This document shows positions 5,686-5,930 of a stretch of 5,930 bases of DNA, in pieces (position 1 is the first letter of the stretch; each line of letters begins with the position of its first letter). The notes beneath the pieces are model-generated. The model worked only from the letters and a program-made list of their open reading frames with translations. It was not told the DNA's origin and did not search any database. Source of the DNA: Burkholderiaceae bacterium (GTDB taxonomy: Bacteria; Pseudomonadota; Gammaproteobacteria; Burkholderiales; Burkholderiaceae_E). The position numbers and the translations under genes were made by a program. The stretch is from NCBI GenBank assembly GCA_023258775.1, contig JALQWJ010000105.1, forward strand, positions 1-5,930. Direction: 5' to 3'.

Positions 5686-5930
5686 ATGAAATCGTCTTCT
5701 CGCTTAGTCATTGCAACTATATCGATTGCTATCCTTGCCGGTGTGACGGATAGTGTTCAGGCACAGGATAAATATGCGCTTACGGGCAATGCCGCTGTGG
5801 TCAGTGATTACCGTTACCGCGGGATCACGCAAACGCGATTCGATCCCGCCCTTCAAGTTGGTGCTGACCTTGGCCTACCCAATGGACTTTATGCCGGTGT
5901 TTGGGCAACCAATATCAAGTGGGTTAAGGA
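5686..5930 (+). CDS. TorF-family putative outer-membrane porin (5' part, truncated by window edge)
   Basis: The frame starts at ATG 5686, six bases after a GAAAGGGG ribosome binding site (5672-5679), and stays open to the right edge (81 complete codons). Residues 1-26 form a Sec signal peptide: K2 and R6, a hydrophobic core at about 7-20, and cleavage after VQA (24-26). The mature start has the motif VVSDYRYRGITQTRFDPALQ, followed by GLPNGLYAGVWATNIKWVK. This is the N-terminus of the TorF/TIGR02001 (Gcw_chp) proteins, predicted outer-membrane beta-barrels of uncertain substrate. In many betaproteobacteria these lie next to P-II (glnK) and ammonium transporter genes; whether that holds here lies beyond the window. 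It is divergent from trkA and shares the 5413-5685 control region with it. Confidence 0.88.
   Translation, partial: MKSSSRLVIATISIAILAGVTDSVQAQDKYALTGNAAVVSDYRYRGITQTRFDPALQVGADLGLPNGLYAGVWATNIKWVK

Overview
This window is a stretch of ordinary chromosome built around potassium transport. It looks proteobacterial, most likely a betaproteobacterium of the Burkholderiales. The grounds are a GYD-domain protein, a linked trkA-trkH pair, a TorF-type (TIGR02001) porin, roughly 50% GC, and clear AAGG/GGAG-type ribosome binding sites. The lineage is inferred from gene content and was not tested by a search.

Layout, left to right: (1) 1-312, minus strand: a GYD-domain protein, cut at the left edge only a few residues before its likely end. 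(2) 313-455: a divergent intergenic region with a candidate minus-strand promoter. (3) 456-665, plus: a small, unrecognised single-span membrane protein. (4) 666-829: an intergenic region with a reasonable sigma70-like promoter reading right. (5) 830-2440, plus: a 536-residue voltage-gated-type potassium channel with an unusual plan, namely two complete voltage-sensor domains in tandem followed by a single pore. (6) 2432-2530: five degenerate 20-bp tandem repeats covering the convergent gap and both stop codons. (7) 2516-3994, minus: trkH, the membrane subunit of the Trk K+ uptake system. (8) 3991-5412, minus: trkA, its NAD(H)-binding RCK subunit, upstream of trkH and overlapping it by ATGA. 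(9) 5413-5685: a divergent control region with a perfect TATAAT reading into trkA, a perfect 11-bp-arm hairpin just inside the predicted trkA transcript, and repeated TACG/TTATACT elements. (10) 5686-5930, plus: the 5' end of a TorF-family outer-membrane porin with a signal peptide, running off the right edge.

TrkA and TrkH together make a gated K+ uptake system. The convergent channel gene encodes a K+-selective pore (filter SVGYGD) that could release K+ or set membrane potential. Neighbouring uptake and channel genes suggest a K+ or osmotic homeostasis locus, but no shared regulation is visible. The most unusual object is the dual-voltage-sensor, single-pore channel: both sensors keep their S4 charges and their charge-transfer residues.
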